Shown piece by piece: positions 32,363-42,765 of a stretch of DNA of 64,000 nt; the stretch's first letter is position 1; every line of letters begins with the position of its first letter. Both the position numbers and the translations under genes were made by a program. The notes under the pieces are model-generated. The model was not told where the DNA came from. It worked only from the letters and a program-made list of their open reading frames with translations, and ran no database searches. Origin of the DNA: Anaspis maculata (Eukaryota > Arthropoda > Insecta > Coleoptera > Scraptiidae); the NCBI GenBank assembly GCA_949128115.1, contig OX421968.1:56127423-56191422 (forward strand), read 5' to 3'.

Positions 32363-32485
32363 AGGAAGTGCCTCCGACGTGTATTGTAGCCGGAGCCGGC
32401 TATTTGTATGGTGACCGGCACTGCCGGCCATCAGTATTGTAGCCGGCACCAAGTGGGTGACATTTAATAATGCACACCGCCGGCT
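32363..32485 (-). repeat. GC-rich dispersed repeat (TAGCCGGGGCCGGCTAC family), reverse copy
   Basis: TGCCTCCGACGTGTATTGTA, GCCGGCTATTTGTATGGTGA and CACTGCCGGCC are the inverse of the landmarks at 1536-1692 and 35460-35572. Confidence 0.6.
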
Positions 32486-32528
32486 TTTCGTTTCGTAGTC
32501 GGCGATGCCGCCTATTCCTTTGCTAGCC

Positions 32529-32529
32529 A

Positions 32530-32560
<31 letters not shown>

Positions 32561-33180
32561 TTTATTGTTCATTAACACAGAATGTGTTACGTTACAACAA
32601 TTATACATATATAGGTATATAAATTACAATAAATAAATAAACACGTTAATACAAAGGTTTAAATAAATGTAACATTGAATCTTTGACAAGCAACAAGTTT
32701 ACAGTTTTACAAATTTACAATCTACAGTACGTATACCTGAAGTGTAGCAACATAATCACGACATACTACATTTAACAGAAAAACGTCCCCCGGCGGAGAC
32801 CCCAAGTGAGTTCATGCCTCGTTTTTAAATGAATTCGTCTATGATGAGAGAACGAGTACGAAAAGCCGAGGTGCAAAAAAAGTACAGATGGTCGGTTTTC
32901 TCCCGAGTGAGCCGAGTCAGGAGGGTCGGAAAGAAATTTTGAGCATCAGGTTTCGGGATGTATTGACTCAACCATTTTTGGCGATATACCCGGTATAATG
33001 GACAAACGCAGAACACATGGTAGAGATCTTCGGATTCCCGTGTGTTACATAGCGTGCATGCGATGGTTGTGTCTAGGGAGGTTTTAAGGCCTTTTATATA
33101 AAATTTGGGGTACTTATGGTTCGCAAGTCTCAGTTGGCTGATAAGTCTAAGTTTGTGTACCAGTTTTTGCTAGCCAGAAG
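32529..33180 (-). pseudogene. 3' end of a CR1/Jockey-like non-LTR retrotransposon, minus strand
   Basis: Read on the minus strand, the last part of a reverse-transcriptase ORF is followed by a 3' UTR and a (TAA)n tail (32531-32562 as ATT on the minus strand). The protein shows a LRLANHKYPKFY block (about 33090-33125), then CTLCNTRESEDLYHVFCVCPLY (a run of 22; key residues are the C..C, H and C spacing at about 32996-33062), the zinc-knuckle-like C-terminal signature of these elements. It ends with a stop at about 32825. A frame break near 33147 separates the upstream part. No palm domain is present, so this is a 5'-truncated, dead copy. Confidence 0.6.
32531..32562 (-). repeat. (TAA)n microsatellite tail
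   Basis: About ten AAT trinucleotides, then TTTTATTG. Position and orientation fit the poly(TAA)-type 3' tail of the adjacent non-LTR fragment. Confidence 0.85.
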
Positions 33181-33330
33181 TGGCAAGCCTTGTTTGTGTA
33201 CCTGATACAGCAGTGTCTTGTCAGTCTTAGAAATATTCCAATATTCATGGGAGGTACACAATCACCTACCCATATCCCGTTCACTTTTGATTCTCGCGTG
33301 ATCACCTTGTATACAAAGGAAAGTATTACA

Positions 33331-33515
33331 GGGTCCGCCAAAAGTAATAACCTGATATCGTGAGAACTTTCCTCCCAAAGTAGGTACTTGACTTACGTCA
33401 TTAGTTCCAAGCGAAAATTGAAACTGGAAGCTTCAAGTTTTGTGCCATATGATCCATGAACAAGTATATGGAGTTTGCCAGATCGCTCACTGGCTGGCTG
33501 TATAGCTGGACTTTA
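33331..33515 (+). repeat. Left arm of a foldback split by a non-LTR retrotransposon
   Basis: GATCGCTCACTGGCTGGCTG and GAAACTGGAAGCTTCAAGT are inverted at 35168-35240 (CAGCCACTGAGCGATC, TTGAAACTTTAAGTTTC). Same family as 880-1095. Confidence 0.5.
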
Positions 33516-33535
33516 AGAAACCCTTCCATCTGATA

Positions 33536-34926
33536 TTGAGAAGATCCATATTTCCTAAAATATGGAAACGTACTCGTATTTGTCCAGTTCATAAGAAAGG
33601 CAACAAAGATGAAATGTCAAATTATAGACCAATCTCCCTCTTGAGCAACTTCAGTAAGGTCTTTGAGACTGTGCTGCATTCCTTTCTCTATAATCATAAC
33701 TCCAGGTTGTTGTCTCCAAATCAGCATGGTTTTGTTAGGGGACGTTCAATTGCGTCCAATCTCATGTGTAAGACCCAGCTCATCGGTGGTGTGCTTGATT
33801 CTGGTGGTCAGGTGGACGTTATTTACACCGATTTTTCAAAAGCTTTTGATACCCTGGACCACGACACTTTACTGCATAAGTTATCCGCCTTTGGCTTGTC
33901 CCCTTCGTTGGTCAGGCTCTTGAAATCATACTTATGTGACAGACACCTGTTTGTTCAGCATAACGGTAGCAGGTCTAGTGAGTTCCTTCAGCCATCGGGT
34001 GTGCCACAGGGTTCTAATCTTGGTCCTGAGCTTTTTGAATATATATATATATATGCTGACGACATAGTAGCTAATCTATCTGTGAAACATTTATTATATG
34101 CCGATGATCTGAAGATGTTTTGCAGAATTGATGATCGCGCCGACTGTCGGTTACTTCAGGCAAATCTTGACATGGTTGATGAGTGGTGCAAAGCTAATTT
34201 TCTGTCACTAAATGCCTCGAAGTGCTACGTACAGTCTTACACTCGGAAGCGCAATCCAACTTTCTATGACTACAACCTGGGCGCGTACACTCTTTCCAGA
34301 CCTGGCAGCGTCAGAGATCTTGGTGTTTGTTTTGACCCAGAGCTTTCCTTCAGAATGCACATAAACGATGTCGTCAAATCGGCGTTCAGAAGTCTGGGTT
34401 TGTCATCCGAAACTCAAGGGACTTTGCGGATGTCGCTACGCTTCGTCTGCTGTACTGCACGTTTGTCAGGTCGAAGCTTGAGTATGCTTCTATTATTTGG
34501 AGCCCCCTATATAAGACTCATATTAACAGCCTGGAGAGAGTGCAGCGGAGATTTTTGAAATTTCTGTTCTTCAGGTTGGACAGTGTCTATCCTCCTAGGG
34601 GTTTCCCTAACAGTGAGCTGCAGAACAGGTTCCACTTACAGAGTTTGAACAATCGCAGGGCTGCCCACTCCGTTATTTACCTGCACAAGATTCTTTTTGG
34701 GGGAGTTGACTGCGCTGAGATTCTGAGTAGGATTGACTTTCGCGTGCCTGGTGCTCATTTGAGATCAAAAGCTCTGTTTCTGCTGCCTCTTGCCAGAACA
34801 AATCTTATGGCATCTTCTCCTCTCAGCAGGATGTACTCAAATCACAGCTTGATCGAGAGTGACGTCGACATCCTGTTCTGCACTCCTGCTTCTGTATATG
34901 CTGCCTTCTCTAATCTCGACCTGTAA
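33536..34926 (+). pseudogene. Non-LTR reverse transcriptase, one frameshift
   Basis: This was the polymerase that copies the element's RNA at the nicked target. Motifs in order in the 33536 frame: NYRPISLLS (residues about 28-36), YTDFSKAFDTLDH (motif A, about 96-108), SGVPQGSNLGP (motif B, about 157-167) and LLYADDLK (motif C; Tyr-Ala-Asp-Asp at 34097-34108). A TA-repeat expansion (34037-34056) has altered the residues between motif B and C. The frame is lost at about 34397-34415, apparently by loss of one base. The C-terminal part (LYCTFVRSKLEYAS, then LERVQRRFLKF) continues in another frame to the stop at 34924-34926. It resembles CR1/Jockey-group elements. The upstream endonuclease is missing, so the protein cannot be functional as it stands. 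Confidence 0.85.
34037..34056 (+). repeat. TA dinucleotide run inside the reverse transcriptase
   Basis: About nine TA units lie between motif B and motif C, where the family has a hydrophobic segment. The expansion replaced it with Tyr-Ile repeats without breaking the frame. Confidence 0.7.
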
Positions 34927-35156
34927 TTGGGCTCTGGCCTGTTGGTCGTTTCAATCACTAATAAATAATAAATAAATAAATAAATAAACAAACCCTCGTG
35001 TATTTTGTCAATTGAAATTTTGAGGGAATTCAAAACGGCAGCGAGGTGCTAAAGTCGTTGCAACTAGAGTCGCAGAGTGTAAAGCAGACTTTATAGCACT
35101 CCGCCGCTGTCGGATTTCTTTCCAAATTCAGATAAATGGAAATGGCAAGTTTTTTT

Positions 35157-35290
35157 TGAAGTTTAGCTGTACAGCCACTGAGCGATCTGGTAAACTCCAT
35201 CTGTTCATATCACTCATCTTGAAACTTTAAGTTTCAAATTTCGCTAGAAACTTTTAAAAACTTATGACATAAGGCTCGACATAAGGTCAG
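35157..35290 (-). repeat. Right arm of the foldback split by the LINE
   Basis: Inverse of 33331-33515: TAGCTGTACAGCCACTGAGC, CATCTGTTCATATCACTCAT, AAGTTTCAAATTTCGC. The loop contains the LINE and about 160 bp of unassigned sequence. Confidence 0.5.
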
Positions 35291-35459
35291 CCCGGGGAAG
35301 TGCATGTACTCGTACTCATATTCATGACGATTGAGCCAATGTAATTGTAGCATACACTCACCTTTCCACAGATTGAAGTCCCTCCGAAATTCAGAATGGA
35401 GCCTTATGCTCTGGTGCGGAATTCTGTCGCTTGCGATACGGAAAGCAGACAGGAAGCAC

Positions 35460-35572
35460 TGTCACTCACTTGGTGCCGGCTACAATACGGAAGCCGGCAG
35501 TGCCGGTCACCATACAAATAGCCGGCTCCGGCTACAATACACGTAGCCGGGGCCGGCTACGGAGGCATTTCC
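35460..35572 (+). repeat. GC-rich dispersed repeat (TAGCCGGGGCCGGCTAC family), copy 3
   Basis: Near-identical to 1536-1692 but with a single, not double, GTAGCCGGGGCCGGCTAC unit. Confidence 0.65.
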
Positions 35573-35689
35573 TAAATAATATTACCTACCTATATTCAGT
35601 TGATCTACAGGGTGAGCCATTAGTATGGAAATATCGATTGTACCTACGCCATTGATGATAACGAAATGAAACAAATGCCATTGCAAACG

Positions 35690-36485
35690 GTAGACCAATA
35701 GGCGAAATTCAGTGCCATTTCTGCGCTGGCGCAACCATGCTAGGGGATTTGAGAATAGTGCCGTATGCTAACACATGTAAAAAGCGTAATTTCAACATTG
35801 TATATTATTGAAACAGCTGGAAATGAAACTTTCAAATAAGCTATGGAAAAAAGAGTGTTTCTTGATCTTTCATTGTGTTCAAGACCAGCAATGATGGATC
35901 AGTTTTAGATACACAAGGAGCGAAAATATGGTGACGTGTTTATCAGTTGGTGTGTTTTTGAAAATACCGCCCTACTTCTAGTATTCTTCTCTGCCTTACG
36001 GTTGCCGTCCTGTCTGTCAATGGCATAAAACTGCATGTAAACAAATGGTAACTAAAATTTTATCGGGTTATATGTATAATATATGAGAGGTTTTGTGTTT
36101 TCTGTTTTTTTTTTCAAAAATGACAGGCAGTTTGTTGAGTGCCTGGCTGCAAAAACCGTACGAAAAGAACATTACAGTTCCATTTCATGTGTTCCCAAAA
36201 AACATCACCTTCTAGGCAACCAGTTATACACTGAAAACGGCTTTTTCGTTCTTTTCGGAGCACTATACGCGCGGAATTAATTTTTTCGACAGCAATGCAC
36301 ATGGACAACATCATTCCGCATAATCTAGCATGGAAATCAGGAGTTTCTTGTCATCTATCTTCCTTTGTTAAATCGATGTCTAAAAATCTGCAGGTTTTGA
36401 CTTTTCCTAGCTCGCGCAGACGCATGAGTTCCATCCCCTAGCTTTGCGAACCTACAGCGCAAGTCGTGCCTTTGAATATCGCATA
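35690..36485. repeat. About 750-bp dispersed repeat plus SINE head, copy 2
   Basis: Inverse of 15256-16045. After CCATCCCCTAGCTTTGCGAA (36432) it continues into the A-box-like SINE head (CCTACAGCGCAAGTCGTGCC) and diverges at about 36487. Both copies therefore carry the SINE head at the same place, so head and body moved as one unit or the SINE ended in the same site before duplication. Confidence 0.65.
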
Positions 36486-36934
36486 TTGCTCGTCCGGGAC
36501 GTGCTTCAACTTGTGCCTGTTCGTTTCCCGTCAGTTTAGTAGTGCAGTTTGTAAAATTATTGTGCCCCATACAGGGTGCCCTATTTTTGCAGGGCAGCCT
36601 TCAACTTGACTTTTTTGAATGGCGCTCCTGTTTTTTTTTACAAACTTTTTTGGATTTTCCATTTTTTGAGACTTTATAAATCCGTTTAGTTTCTGCAGTT
36701 CACTGTTCACTTTAGCCCCAACTTCAGCCTTTCAGAAGTTAATATTTCTGTCTAAAAAAGGCGTTGACAGACATTTGCTTTTCTTTGGCCTCCCGTTTGC
36801 AATGACATTTTGTTCTTTCTTGTTGCTATTAATAGTTCTATCTCACAATATCATTTTCTATTACTGAAAATAGCATGGGTAAGAATTGGGTCATGGTTAT
36901 AAAACAATACTAATATCAATTTCATTTGTTTCAG

Positions 36935-37130
36935 TTTATCAACGACAGTAATATTAGTGAAGAGTGGGTGATTAATAAGTAGCCGGCGAGGTAGCCAGTG
37001 AGTGAGTGGTTAGTGAGTGACCATTGAGTGACCATTGAGTGACCATTGAGTGACCATTGAGTGACCAGTGAGTGACCAGTGAGTGACCAGTGTGGGATAA
37101 GGAGCCAAACGGAGGACTTTGTCGCTAAAG
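36935..37130 (+). other. Exon-like segment with strong splice signals (noncoding)
   Basis: Preceded by a branch-like CTAATATCAAT, a pyrimidine tract and TTTGTTTCAG (AG at 36933-36934), and followed by CTAAAG then GTGAGT (37131). All three frames contain stops, including within the 11-bp minisatellite (TGA), so any transcript would be noncoding or UTR. A second such segment is at 43907-43980. Confidence 0.3.
37015..37091 (+). repeat. 11-bp minisatellite, 7 units (GAGTGACCAKT)
   Basis: Four units of GAGTGACCATT followed by three of GAGTGACCAGT, preceded by degenerate GTGAGTGAGTGG. The clean switch from ATT to AGT units points to local duplication of each type. It lies inside the exon-like segment. 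Confidence 0.9.
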
Positions 37131-37216
37131 GTGAGTTTGACTACTCTTTCTCCAAAAAACTAACCAGCTGATAATTTACCTACTTTTAATTTGAAATTTG
37201 AAATTTAAATAATGAT

Positions 37217-37551
37217 TTAAGGACGGAGTCATATTGGTGAAATAAGCGTTGCGAAATCAATCCGTGTGGGTTTATCCCTTGACGGATTCTGACCATTTTG
37301 GTCTCTTTCGAAAGCTACAAGGATGTACTTTGGTTTGAGCCCATTGGCATTTCCGAAATCCAAGAAAAAAATTTAAATTTTGACATTTGAGAAAATTGTT
37401 TTTAGATTTTGGAAATGCCAATGGGCTTAAACCAAAGTACATCCTTGTAGCTTTCGAAAAAGACCAAAATGGTAATAAGAATCCGTCAAGGAATAAACCC
37501 ACACGGATTGATTTCGCAACGCTTATTTTACCAATATGACTCCGTCCTTAA
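37217..37551. mobile_element. Palindromic MITE, TTAA-flanked, copy 1
   Basis: A nearly perfect palindrome 37221-37547 (GGACGGAGTCATATTGGTGA opposite its inverse; CTTGTAGCTTTCGAAA; CCAATGGG) with a short AT-rich centre near 37385, flanked by TTAA on each side. TTAA target duplication is the mark of the piggyBac superfamily. It encodes nothing. A second copy is at 43061-43375. Confidence 0.75.
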
Positions 37552-37751
37552 GCTCAGAATCTCTAAGGTTATCTCATTCCGACTTGATCACTTGAATCAG
37601 ACTTGAATTCGGAAATCTTGACATTTTCAACTTTTTCACCCAATTTTTGACTTTATTTCGGAATCAGACCCTAAATCTCGTTAATGCAGACTTGCCGTCG
37701 AGATTTTCGCCTATGATTTTTTTCTGATTTGAGACCTGAACCCATAATTTC

Positions 37752-39375
37752 TTAGGCGGGTCTCCCACTAGAGAAATCAGCAACCAGCAACTAAACTGCT
37801 TGACAATTGAACTGCAACACCTAAAATTGGGTGCGTTTTCAAATTTAGATAGCTCGAAAAATATTTGATGGATTCCAGAAATTCAGGCATATGAGGGAAG
37901 ATCATTTCTTTGACTATCGAATGCTGGTATTGATGATAAGTTTGATTGCACAATTTGTCATATACAGGGTGCCAACGGAGAGCGTGCAGATATGGAGCAA
38001 TCTTTCACCTTGTACAACTTTCGAAAAAAAAGTCCAAAATTTTTTCTATCACGTGCTTTTGAAAGGTTGTATCATTATGCCGAAACGGTTTTGGAATTTT
38101 GACCCTAGCTTTAAAAAAAAAAAAATTGTGCTCAATTTTCTGAAATATGCACTTTCTGATTAAGAAAGAGAAATAGAGATTGTTTGTTTTCAAACGGCGC
38201 CCATATTGAATTTGCTTACGAAGATTTTTATTTGAGCCTCCACATCCCCTAGAAACTACCCCTTTTGGGAGACCGTCTCACAGAGGTGATTTCTAGGGGT
38301 AGTTTCAGGAAAGCTTTTGTACTATCATCGTAGAAAACACCATCATTTCAATCAAACGGTTAGTGGGCAAAAGTTCTTTCAACTCGTAAATAACGCATCA
38401 AGGTAAAGGCCATGCGATATTGAAGGGGTAGTTGAAGGGGTAGTTTCGGTTAGATATGTGAATGAAGTCATCGTAGCGGCAAACTATTGCGACAGATTTT
38501 AAAAAAATTCCAACAAATGAGGTATTGCGGAAGTACTGGTTTTTTAAAGGGTAGCTCTTTTTTCGAGAGGGTAGCTGTTGGGGTGACCTACGCAAACGGT
38601 CATCGTGTAGCATCACTTTTTTAGTGGAACAGTTGAAAAAGACGTTTTTTGGAACTTTCTTGTATTGCATGTCTTATCATGCCAACCCTGTCCCTGTCCC
38701 TTGGAGTCAAGGGGTGGTTTTTAGGGAGCTGTACGTGTCGGGTCATCGTAGTATCCTTATTTCAATCCAATTATTGATGAGTACTTTTCTTAGGCCTTGC
38801 AAATGAAGCATTGCATATCTTGTTGTGAGACGGTGTCCTAAAAGGGGTAGTTTCTAGGGGATGTGGAGGCTCAAATGAAAATCTTCGTAAGCAAATTCAA
38901 TATGGACGCCGCTTGAAAACAAACAATGTCTCTATTTCTTTTTCTTGATCAGAAAGTGCATATTTCAGAAAATTGAGCACAATTTTTTGAAAAAAAAAAG
39001 TTAGGGTCGAAATTCTAAAACAGTTTCGGCATAATGATACAACCTTTCAGAAGCAGGTGATAGAAAAAATCTCGGACTTTTTTTCGAAAGTTGTACAAGA
39101 TGAAAGATTGACCCATATCTGCACGCTCTCCGTTGGCACCCTGTATATGACAAATTGTGCAATCAAACTTATCATCAATACCAGCAATCGATAGTCAAAG
39201 AAATGATCTTTCCTAACATACCTGAATTTCTGGAATCCGTCAAATATTTTTCGAGCTATTTCAATTTGAAAACGCACCTAATTTTTAGGTGTTGCAGTTC
39301 AATATTGTCAAGCAGTTTAGTAATAGGCAACAGGCAGTATTATTGCTAAAGGGCGTTTCCCATGAAATAAATGAA
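37752..39375. mobile_element. Outer palindrome with an element at its dyad centre
   Basis: Outer arms 37752-37960 and 39148-39375 are inverted: AAACTGCTTGACAATTGAAC, CACCTAAAATTGGGTGCG, GGATTCCAGAAATTCAGG, TTGATTGCACAATTTGTCA. If the inner element and one TA are removed, the arms would meet as TTTGTCATATGACAAA, a perfect palindrome. Confidence 0.75.
37961..39147. mobile_element. Tc1/mariner-like foldback (TACAGGGTGCCAACGG ends), TA target duplication
   Basis: The element 37963-39145 begins TACAGGGTGCCAACGGAGAG and ends with its inverse; TA is duplicated at 37961-37962 and 39146-39147. Arms of about 300-350 bp pair (GCGTGCAGATATGG, CAATTTTCTGAAATATGCAC, GAAGATTTT, TCCCCTAGAAACTACCCC). The inner part around 38340-38790 is repetitive in GGGGTAGTT motifs. 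It is noncoding. Confidence 0.75.
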
Positions 39376-39415
39376 GGGTCTCACACTGAAGCAATACGAT
39401 ATCGCTTCCAAGAAA

Positions 39416-39670
39416 TCATTGCCTGTTGCTACAATTTTTATTGCCGGCGATATTCCTGCATGTTGAAAACCGATATATCGCGGCAGTAGTTGAGCAATAC
39501 GAGCAGGGTGCCAGGGTGGTGAAGTAATTTCTAGTACCGCACCGCTTCAAGTCCTTGACAAAAACATTGGCCCCGTGGATCATTAGCTCTGCCAAAGCAG
39601 GATCAATCCAGTGTCTTCTCAGTCGCCTCCTTCTCCTCGAATGCCACCACATCATTTCTTCATCAAGTCG
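39416..39670 (-). pseudogene. Possible PIF/Harbinger-type protein N-terminal fragment
   Basis: On the minus strand a (GAC)n-encoded acidic run (39664-39685) leads into an Arg-rich segment RRRRRLRRHWIDPALAEL (39550-39640) and a basic RCGTRNYF block. HARBI1-like transposase proteins of insects often begin with an acidic run, an Arg cluster and a (R)RxWVHP motif, which RRHWIDP resembles. The frame stops at 39416 and no DDE domain follows, so at best this is a fragment. The match is short and could be chance. Confidence 0.2.
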
Positions 39671-39687
39671 TCGTCGTCGTCGTCGTC
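39664..39687 (+). repeat. (TCG)n trinucleotide repeat
   Basis: About seven GTC/TCG units. On the minus strand it would encode Asp or Arg repeats. Confidence 0.8.
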
Positions 39688-40182
39688 TGCCATACTGTCA
39701 CTCACAGTCACTAGGTAGGTACTTACACTGACATTTGAGATCGTATGATCCAAGATCGTACAATATTCGTACGCAACCAACTTATTGTTGCTTCAGTGTG
39801 AGAGCTAGTCAAAATAATATTGCCTATTGTTTATGGCCCGTTACTATTGTTACGGTATTCGGGTTCGCCTATCTCGAAATTGAACGCGCTGATTTACTTG
39901 TAAACAAACTGCACTTTATCAGCTACTACCGATACAACTAAATAACGCACAGAATTATTAATCGCTTAGAAATTCACAATGCCGCTTGAGATGTTAACGC
40001 CACGATCGCTCGATTCAAACTCTCCCGATGCCAGGTCGAGTTCCTTTCTTATAGTGGCATCGAAGGTTCTGGATGCTTCCTGTTGGTGTTTCCAGCACAC
40101 GAGGATTTTTCTGGTATCTGCGTCGAGAATATACGCGTATACCTTCTACGGCACCTCCACCAGAAGTCTCGACGTGTCGTGA

Positions 40183-40372
40183 CTAGGGATGGGCAAAACC
40201 ATCGATATATCAATAAATGTATCAATATATCGATATATCAACTAATGATATCAGTTTTAAAACATATCGATATATCAAATATCGATAATTATCAAAATAT
40301 CAAATATCGATAATTACCAAAATATCAAATGTCGATAATTATCAGAATATCAAATATCGATAAATGACAACA
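40183..40372 (+). repeat. ATCGATA-rich tandem block with a hAT-like terminus
   Basis: Starts CTAGGGATGGGCAAAACC, a form common at hAT transposon ends, followed by clustered ATCGATAT motifs. From about 40270, four diverged 27-bp units (ATATCAAATATCGATAATTA followed by CMAAAAT) are in tandem. Subterminal short repeats of this kind are typical of non-autonomous hAT elements; no matching right end was found. Confidence 0.45.
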
Positions 40373-40505
40373 TACAGTAATGTCTGGATAATCCGAACAG
40401 AAAGATTGCAGACCCCGTTCGGATTACCAAAACGTTCGGATTATAGAACTCATACCAAATGATGTCTATTATCCGAACGTATTTGGATTATAGATACCTT
40501 ACTAG
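40373..40505 (+). repeat. Pogo/Tigger-like terminus fragment
   Basis: ACAGTAATGTCTGGATAATC, CCGAACAGAAAG, CGTTCGGATTAC and TATCCGAACGTATTTGG are the kind of TCGGAT/ATCCGA repeats seen at the ends of pogo-type (Tc1/mariner superfamily) elements, starting CAGT after TA. The remaining sequence is not recognised and no transposase follows. Confidence 0.4.
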
Positions 40506-41040
40506 ATCATAAAAATGCCGCCATTATTCGCGATTTTAACTACCGATGGGGGCGCTGTGAACAAGATGGAGGATTGTAAGTTTTTCTGTCACTTGTCATC
40601 GTGCGTTGTATAACGGTTGTTTTTGTAAAATTTGGGGTAATTAGTTATTGATCGCTATTGAACGAAAGTTCATTTTCTTGAATAACTCAATCACCTATAC
40701 GAGTATTTGGGCAATTCGCGCGATTGTCAATGGCTATCTGACAGAAGCGACAGAACAGAAATGACGTAAAAACTTACAAACTAGGTTCGCCATTTCAGCC
40801 GCCAGAGGGCGTCTAGATTTTTGAAATCGCGAATAAATAAAAAAATATGCAACTTAGCCACGAAACCTTTATTTCGAATATTATTTTGTATTATTTCGTT
40901 ATTATACTATGAGTTCCATGAGGCATGACTCAGTATCGTCACACGACTAGTTTTGGGGCACGACGAGCTCACAGCTGGAAATTCTGACTGCTAAAAATAG
41001 AAACGTTTGACAGGTGACACTTCAGAACTGACGTTCAAGT

Positions 41041-42765
41041 GAGTACAGACTCTTATTAATGAATCCTGCAACTCCGCGCTTACATGGTCTCCCAAAGATT
41101 CACAAACATAACATTCCTATAAGACCCGTAGTCTCTTTTATAAATTCTCCAGTAGCAAAATTGTCCTCCTGGTTGAATTCTATTCTAAGAGACAATTGCA
41201 ATATTTCTAACTTTTGTACTCTGAAAAGTTCCAAAGATCTTACAGAAAAACTCCAGAATTTTGAGATTCCTCCAAACTCAAGACTTATTTTTTTTGATGT
41301 TGTGAATTTATTCCCAAGTGTTCCCTCAGAGGAATGTATCTCTTCAATTAGAGATCTTCTTTTTCAATCAGATTTATAATCATAATCATAATTTTATTCG
41401 TGTTACTATGTACAAAATACATTTACACCCGTCCAGAAGAAAAATAAATGAATAAAAATTACACAGTTGTGTTTATTTTGCAATAAACTGCGTAGAAGCC
41501 ACTCAAAATGAGGTCACATTCAGAACTCAAACTCGAATGAGAGATTTGATGACGCATCACATTTTAGACATTTGTTCTCTCTCCTATGTCTTTCTTTAGA
41601 ACAAAATTTCTTTGAATTCAACAATGAATTTTATCAACAGAATTACGGTCTGGCTATGGGTTCCAATCTTATCACCTCTACTGGATGAAGTGTTCATGTC
41701 CAAACTAGAAACCTCTCACATCACATAACCAACAATAATTCATTTCAATCTAATGTTTTATTTTGGCTTAGGTACGTAGATGACTGTTTGATATTATTTG
41801 ATAGAGATGATACAGTTTTAGATCAATTTCTAAATTACCTGAATTCCTTACATACCAAAATTAATTTCACTTTAGAAATTGAATCAAACGACTGTATAGC
41901 TTTCCTTGACCTAATTATTTCTAAAAAACATGGCCACTTTGAATTTGAAATTTATAGAAAACCTACTCACACTGATACAATAATTCCAAATTATTCCTGT
42001 CATCCATCACAGTCACAAATAAGTCACAAATTTAGTAGTTTTTTCTCTTCTCACCAGGCTCTTTGCAATACCTTTATCAGATGACAAATTCAAAAAAGAT
42101 GACAAATTCAAAAAAAAGTTCGACATCATACAACACATAGATAGAAAGAATGGTTACAAACATCACAACATTCCTAATATTTTCAAAAAATTCAACTCTA
42201 AAGCTCCTACTTTTAATTTTTTTGAAAAAGCCACCAGGAATTTCAACTGTATTTCATATTTTGGTACTCCCTCCATAATTTTAGCGAATATTTTCAAGTC
42301 ATTTAATGTAAATGTTGCCTTCAAAACCAAGTCTAATCTGAGTTCTTATATTACCTCGTGCACACGAAAGACACCGTTCCTCCAATTAATAAATCCGGAG
42401 TATTTAAGTTGAAATGTAATAATTGTAACAGTGAATATATCGGCCAGGCAGGACGTAAATTTCTGGACAGAGTGATTGAGCATGAAAGATGTTTCAGACT
42501 GGGAAGCTCCATGTCAGGCACATCTTCTTTTGTCAAACACCATTTCTCCGATAACCATAATTTTTTAAGTGATCAAAATTTAGAAATTTTACATTTTTGT
42601 GATAAAGGACGACTTTTGGATAGCCTTGAAATTTTAGAAATTTGTATATCACAAAACAACAACTCTGTTAATTGTTTGAATGATTGTGTTGATTTTCCGT
42701 TTGGTGGCTTTTACAATGCATATGCTTTTACACCATACACCTCAACAGTCACCTCCGATATCTAA
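41041..42765 (+). pseudogene. Penelope-like retroelement, decayed (RT and GIY-YIG)
   Basis: A Penelope-like element codes for one protein with a reverse transcriptase and a C-terminal GIY-YIG endonuclease. Here the parts lie in order but broken. 41059-41379 has HGLPKIHKHNIPIRPVVS and LIFFDVVNLFPSVP (motif A). An insertion of about 170 bp follows (41380-41553). 41545-41690 carries QNYGLAMGSNL (motif B). 41765-42084 has WLRYVDDCLI (motif C, YVDD) and FLDLIISKKHG. A 17-bp duplication (GATGACAAATTCAAAAA twice, about 42079-42115) shifts the frame. 42358-42765 has FKLKCNNCNSEYIGQAGR (Tyr-Ile-Gly at 42436-42444) and an IEHERCFR block, the GIY-YIG fold signature. At least three lesions make it inactive. 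The family placement is firm from the KIHK, YVDD and KLxCxxCxxxYIGQ motifs. Confidence 0.88.
41380..41553 (-). repeat. Short retroposon insertion in the Penelope RT
   Basis: (AATCAT)2 followed by AATTTTATTCGTGTTACTATG interrupts the reverse transcriptase between motifs A and B. AGATTT occurs on both sides (about 41370 and 41550), a candidate short target duplication. The tail form suggests a 3'-end fragment of a non-LTR element in minus orientation. Confidence 0.45.

Larger units (their letters stand above)
33530..34990 (+). mobile_element. 5'-truncated non-LTR (LINE) retrotransposon
   Basis: Runs from inside the reverse-transcriptase domain to a (TAAA)n-like tail (34962-34990). It sits in the loop of the foldback whose arms are 33331-33515 and 35157-35290. 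The endonuclease and first ORF are absent, the usual result of incomplete reverse transcription at insertion. Confidence 0.75.

Noticed and set aside
42351..42536. 61-codon minus-strand gene
   Set aside because: It is the antisense of the Penelope GIY-YIG remnant.
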